Positions 61,653-64,000 of a stretch of DNA of 64,000 bases are shown here, piece by piece. Below the pieces are notes generated by a model, which saw only the letters and a list, made by a program, of their open reading frames with translations, searched no databases and was not told where the DNA came from. Origin of the DNA: Pullichristensenella sp002068815 (lineage in GTDB: Bacteria; Bacillota; Clostridia; Christensenellales; Aristaeellaceae); assembly GCA_040772885.1 (NCBI GenBank), contig JAXGXF010000002.1, positions 1-64,000 of the forward strand. Direction: 5' to 3'. Each line of letters opens with the position of its first letter. The stretch's first letter is position 1. The position numbers and the translations under genes are program-made.

Positions 61653-62819
61653 TTAAGGCGCGGCGCTCGGGCACTTCGAGAGCGTGTAGCGCCCGGAGCT
61701 CGGATTCGAGCGCGTCGCCTCGGCCGCGTCGAGGTCGTTGAAGTGCCACCACTCGGAGGCGAGCGGCGTCAGCCCCGCCTTCGCGCAGTAGCTTTGAAGC
61801 CGGAGCGCGGCCCGGTTCATCTTCGGCGAGGGCGCGGCGTTTTTCCACGCGGTCCGGGACTTCGAGTCGACCGGCGCGGCGAACGCGGCCGACTGCGCGC
61901 TCAATTCGTGGATGGGCGTGGGCATCTTGTAGCGCGAGGCGCCGGCGACGCGCGTGTAGCCGTACGCGCCGGCGCGCATCTCCTCGGTCTTTTCGACCTT
62001 TGCGAGGCTCACGTCGATCGCGCAGCCGCGCTGGTGGTTCGAGAGCCTCGTCGAGGCGAACCACGAGAGCGTCCACGGCGCGGTCGAGATGCCCTTTTTG
62101 ACGGTCTCGTCGGCCTTCGCGAGCGCCGTCAGCGCGCGCACGATCGTCATCTGCACGTCGTAGGGCCGGTACGCCTCGTAGATGACGAGCGTCTCGCCGT
62201 TTTCGAGCGCGTCCCGCTGCGCCGCCTGCACCTTGAGCGCCATCGAGTACAATACCGGCATGATGAACTGCTTCCCCCCGAACCGCGCGTTTGCCTGCTT
62301 GCCCGGGTACAGCCCCTTGCCGGTGATGCCGGGGAGCTTCTTCTGGGAGGACACGACGCGCGAGGAATACGTGTTCGTCGCGTCGTAGACGATCGACGGG
62401 ATGATGTCCGGGAGGTTGATCAGGCAGTACTTGTGCTGGAGCCAGCCGGAAGCGCCCTCGGTCTCGACCTGCCACCACGCGCCCGACTCGCCGACGATCC
62501 GAAACGGCGCGCCCGGGTTCAGCGTCGCGACCACCTGCGCGGACGCGTCGGGGCCCCTGCGCAGCTTCATCGAGACGGACGCGTAGCCCGCCGCGCCCTC
62601 GATGGGCAGCTCGAACACCTTCGACAACATAGGCGCCGGGGTCGGCGAGGCGGTCGGCGACGGGGACGGCGTGGGGGTCGGAATCAAGGTCGCCTCGGGC
62701 GAGGCGGTCGGCCCGGGAAGCGGAAGCCGGGCGACGAACATCTCGCGAAACAGCGCCGCCACCAGCAATATCGCGAGCACCGCGCCCAGGATCAGCAAGA
62801 TCTTCGTTCGCCTTCGCAT
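61653..62819 (-). CDS. Membrane-anchored M15-type D-Ala-D-Ala dipeptidase/carboxypeptidase with SH3 domain
   Basis: 388 residues. N-terminal TM anchor (KILLILGAVLAILLVAALF), a Pro/Thr/Ser spacer (TPTPSPSPTASPTPAP), a bacterial SH3 domain (about 80-140: MKLRRGPDASAQVVATLNPG, GWLQHKYCL), then an M15 peptidase domain with zinc ligands in STRLSNHQRGCAIDVSL (His and Asp) and SEWWHFND (Glu and His). Such enzymes trim D-Ala residues or dipeptides from peptidoglycan precursors or stems. GGGAAG lies upstream of ATG 62819. Its position beside the lysis genes suggests a cell-wall theme, though it may be an independent gene. Confidence 0.85.
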   Translation of the reverse strand: MRRRTKILLILGAVLAILLVAALFREMFVARLPLPGPTASPEATLIPTPTPSPSPTASPTPAPMLSKVFELPIEGAAGYASVSMKLRRGPDASAQVVATLNPGAPFRIVGESGAWWQVETEGASGWLQHKYCLINLPDIIPSIVYDATNTYSSRVVSSQKKLPGITGKGLYPGKQANARFGGKQFIMPVLYSMALKVQAAQRDALENGETLVIYEAYRPYDVQMTIVRALTALAKADETVKKGISTAPWTLSWFASTRLSNHQRGCAIDVSLAKVEKTEEMRAGAYGYTRVAGASRYKMPTPIHELSAQSAAFAAPVDSKSRTAWKNAAPSPKMNRAALRLQSYCAKAGLTPLASEWWHFNDLDAAEATRSNPSSGRYTLSKCPSAAP

Positions 62820-62877
62820 GCGTGCGCTTCCCTTCGTTTTTCTTTCAGTTTTCCACGGCCGACTTGCAAACATGCGC

Positions 62878-62912
62878 AAAAAAAGAGCGCGTCGCGGTGT
62901 GCCGCGCGCGCT
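62878..62912 (-). terminator. Intrinsic terminator of the GNAT gene
   Basis: Minus strand: AGCGCG-CG-CGG paired with CCGCG-A-CGCGCT around loop CACA, followed by CTTTTTTT. Confidence 0.85.
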
Positions 62913-62919
62913 GGAACGG

Positions 62920-63471
62920 TCATTGGGCGATTGCCGCCCGGTGCCGGGCCTTGACCTCCTCGGTTCGGTGGAGCACGTAGATCGCGCGCTTGTCGCCGGC
63001 GATCTCCTCCGTCTTCTCGTGCCGGAAGCCGCGGCTCTCGATCAGCTGCCGGGCGAGCGCGTTTTCGAGCTTCGTCGTCGTCATGATGTACTCCACGCTG
63101 TCCGGGAACGCGGCCATCGCGAGGTTGAACAGCTTCCCGCCGATCCCCTTTCTGCGGTATTCCGGCAAAATCGCCATCGAATTCGCGTGGCCGACCCTGT
63201 CGAGCATCTCGTCCGAGAAGCCGAAGTGCCGCCCCAGATTCATCTTTGCCAGGTGACCCGGCACCGAGCATGTAACGAACCCGACCAGTTCCTCCCCCGC
63301 GAACGCGCCAAACGCGAAATTCCTGAACTGAAAGCTCCTCTCGATCAGCGCGCGGCTGCTTAAGATAAAGATGCCGCGGTCGAATACCCAGCATCGGTCC
63401 TGGAGTGCGAGTATCTGATCCACGTGCGACGCATCCAGTGGGGCATATATATTTTCCATCTCTCTCACGCT
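62920..63471 (-). CDS. GNAT family N-acetyltransferase
   Basis: 183 residues. GNAT fold: beta4 region RNFAFGAFAGEELVGFVTCS, then the acetyl-CoA loop SMAILPEYRRKGIGGKLFNL (Q/RxxGxG/A), and the C-terminal strand VEYIMTTTKLENALARQLIE followed by SRGFRHEKTEEI. The substrate cannot be predicted. The start is uncertain: ATG 63471 (GAGG just upstream) and ATG 63459 are both possible, and a GTG at 63495 is less likely. Monocistronic, with its own terminator; divergent from the PAS gene. Confidence 0.85.
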   Translation of the reverse strand, partial: SVREMENIYAPLDASHVDQILALQDRCWVFDRGIFILSSRALIERSFQFRNFAFGAFAGEELVGFVTCSVPGHLAKMNLGRHFGFSDEMLDRVGHANSMAILPEYRRKGIGGKLFNLAMAAFPDSVEYIMTTTKLENALARQLIESRGFRHEKTEEIAGDKRAIYVLHRTEEVKARHRAAIAQ

Positions 63472-63543
63472 CATTTTCCTCGAATGGGCCCACACCGCAG
63501 ATTATGCCGCACCCTCGGGGCCGGTTCTTGTCGGAAATCACAG

Positions 63544-63572
63544 TTGACATCGCCGCGCTTTCCCTTTATGAT
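63544..63572 (+). promoter_or_regulatory. Sigma-A promoter of the PAS gene
   Basis: TTGACA (63544-63549), 17-base spacer, TATGAT (63567-63572). Confidence 0.85.
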
Positions 63573-63612
63573 AAATTGAGAGGAATGTCGAAGATATGTG
63601 GGCGAGGTACGA

Positions 63613-64000
63613 ATGAGGCGTGCGATCGACGGGGCCCCGAAGCACAGGCGGATGCCGGGCCGTCTGTCCCAATTCCTGGCGGCCTGCAGGCTCGAGGGCG
63701 GCCGGGCGCTGCTCCGGGAGGCGCTGCGCGAGAGCGAGCGCAGCAAGGCGGTGCTGTTTTCGCACCTGCCGGGGCTCGCGTACCGCTGCCTCTGCGACCG
63801 CGCGTGGACGATGGAGTTCGTCTCGGAGGGGTGTTACGCGCTGACGGGCTACAGGCCGGAGGCGCTGCTTTACAACCGCGAGCTCTGCTACAACGACCTG
63901 ATCGACCCCGACGACCGCGAGCGGCTCCGGGAGAGCTGGGCGCGCGCGCTCAAAAACCGCGAGAGCTTCCGCGAGGAGTACCGGATCGTCGGAAAGGACG
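63613..64000 (+). CDS. PAS-domain signalling protein (C-terminus beyond window)
   Basis: The first 129 residues of a larger protein. ATG 63613 has GAGG 5 bases upstream. A basic helical N-terminus (about 1-50) leads into a PAS_3-like domain: SHLPGLAYRCLCDRAWTMEF, VSEGCYALTGYRPEALL, YNDLIDPDDRERLRESW and ESFREEYRIVGKD. In this class the PAS domain is usually followed by a GGDEF, EAL or histidine kinase domain, but the output lies outside the window. Confidence 0.85.
   Translation, partial: MRRAIDGAPKHRRMPGRLSQFLAACRLEGGRALLREALRESERSKAVLFSHLPGLAYRCLCDRAWTMEFVSEGCYALTGYRPEALLYNRELCYNDLIDPDDRERLRESWARALKNRESFREEYRIVGKD

Overview
The window is one stretch of a GC-rich bacterial chromosome with very high G+C at third codon positions, so almost every gene casts long false ORFs on its opposite strand. 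The gene set and order point to a high-GC member of the Firmicutes (class Clostridia or a relative). The pointers are rplS-rbgA-rnhB-yraN-(GT)-yifB-dprA-topA-trmFO-hslVU, a cysteine T-box, an infC-rpmI-rplT operon with an attenuated leader, xpaC/telA, vanZ, and Shine-Dalgarno sites before nearly every gene. This is inferred from families and synteny; I cannot name a species.

Layout. 1-2269: lon, running off the left edge. 2450-12149 (minus): a seven-gene operon combining a CUT1-type sugar ABC importer (binding protein plus two permeases, no ATPase) with two membrane-fusion proteins, a MacB-like permease and a secreted Pro/Thr-repeat protein; two of its genes carry single-base frameshifts. 12371-13600: DUF2975 protein, small Cro-type regulator, VanZ. 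13589-16777: flavodiiron protein, then divergent threonine aldolase and an aroE-like gene. 16835-31224: housekeeping block from rplS to hslU, containing a 1311-residue protein with two GT-C glycosyltransferase modules. 31317-33635: nucleotidyltransferase fused to a degenerate phosphomannomutase. 33671-36179: cysS with T-box leader, divergent exoA. 36269-39653: xpaC-telA-lemA-like-TPM envelope operon. 39792-42042: sorbitol-6-phosphate dehydrogenase and L-sorbose-1-phosphate reductase genes, with a structured, possibly mobile element between them. 42119-43459: AT-richer genes of probable foreign origin. 43472-45600: diacylglycerol kinase family gene and the infC operon. 45818-49331: zinc uptake operon (znuA-zur-znuC-znuB) ending in a CAT-family acetyltransferase.

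49486-59404 (minus) is the most interesting region. It is a tightly coupled ten-gene operon with three adenylate-forming ligases (two carrying a C-terminal carrier domain), a free acyl carrier protein, three PlsC-type acyltransferase domains (one protein has two in tandem), an LRAT-like thiol acyltransferase, a MelB/GPH-type transporter and two small membrane proteins. It has its own promoter and terminator. It looks like a complete acyl activation, carrier loading and lipid acylation system, perhaps an expanded version of the LplT/Aas lysophospholipid repair logic. I know of no described pathway with this composition.

59563-62819 holds a holin, an endolysin-like enzyme, a small membrane protein and an M15-type peptidase with no other phage genes. 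The window ends with a GNAT gene and the start of a PAS-domain protein.
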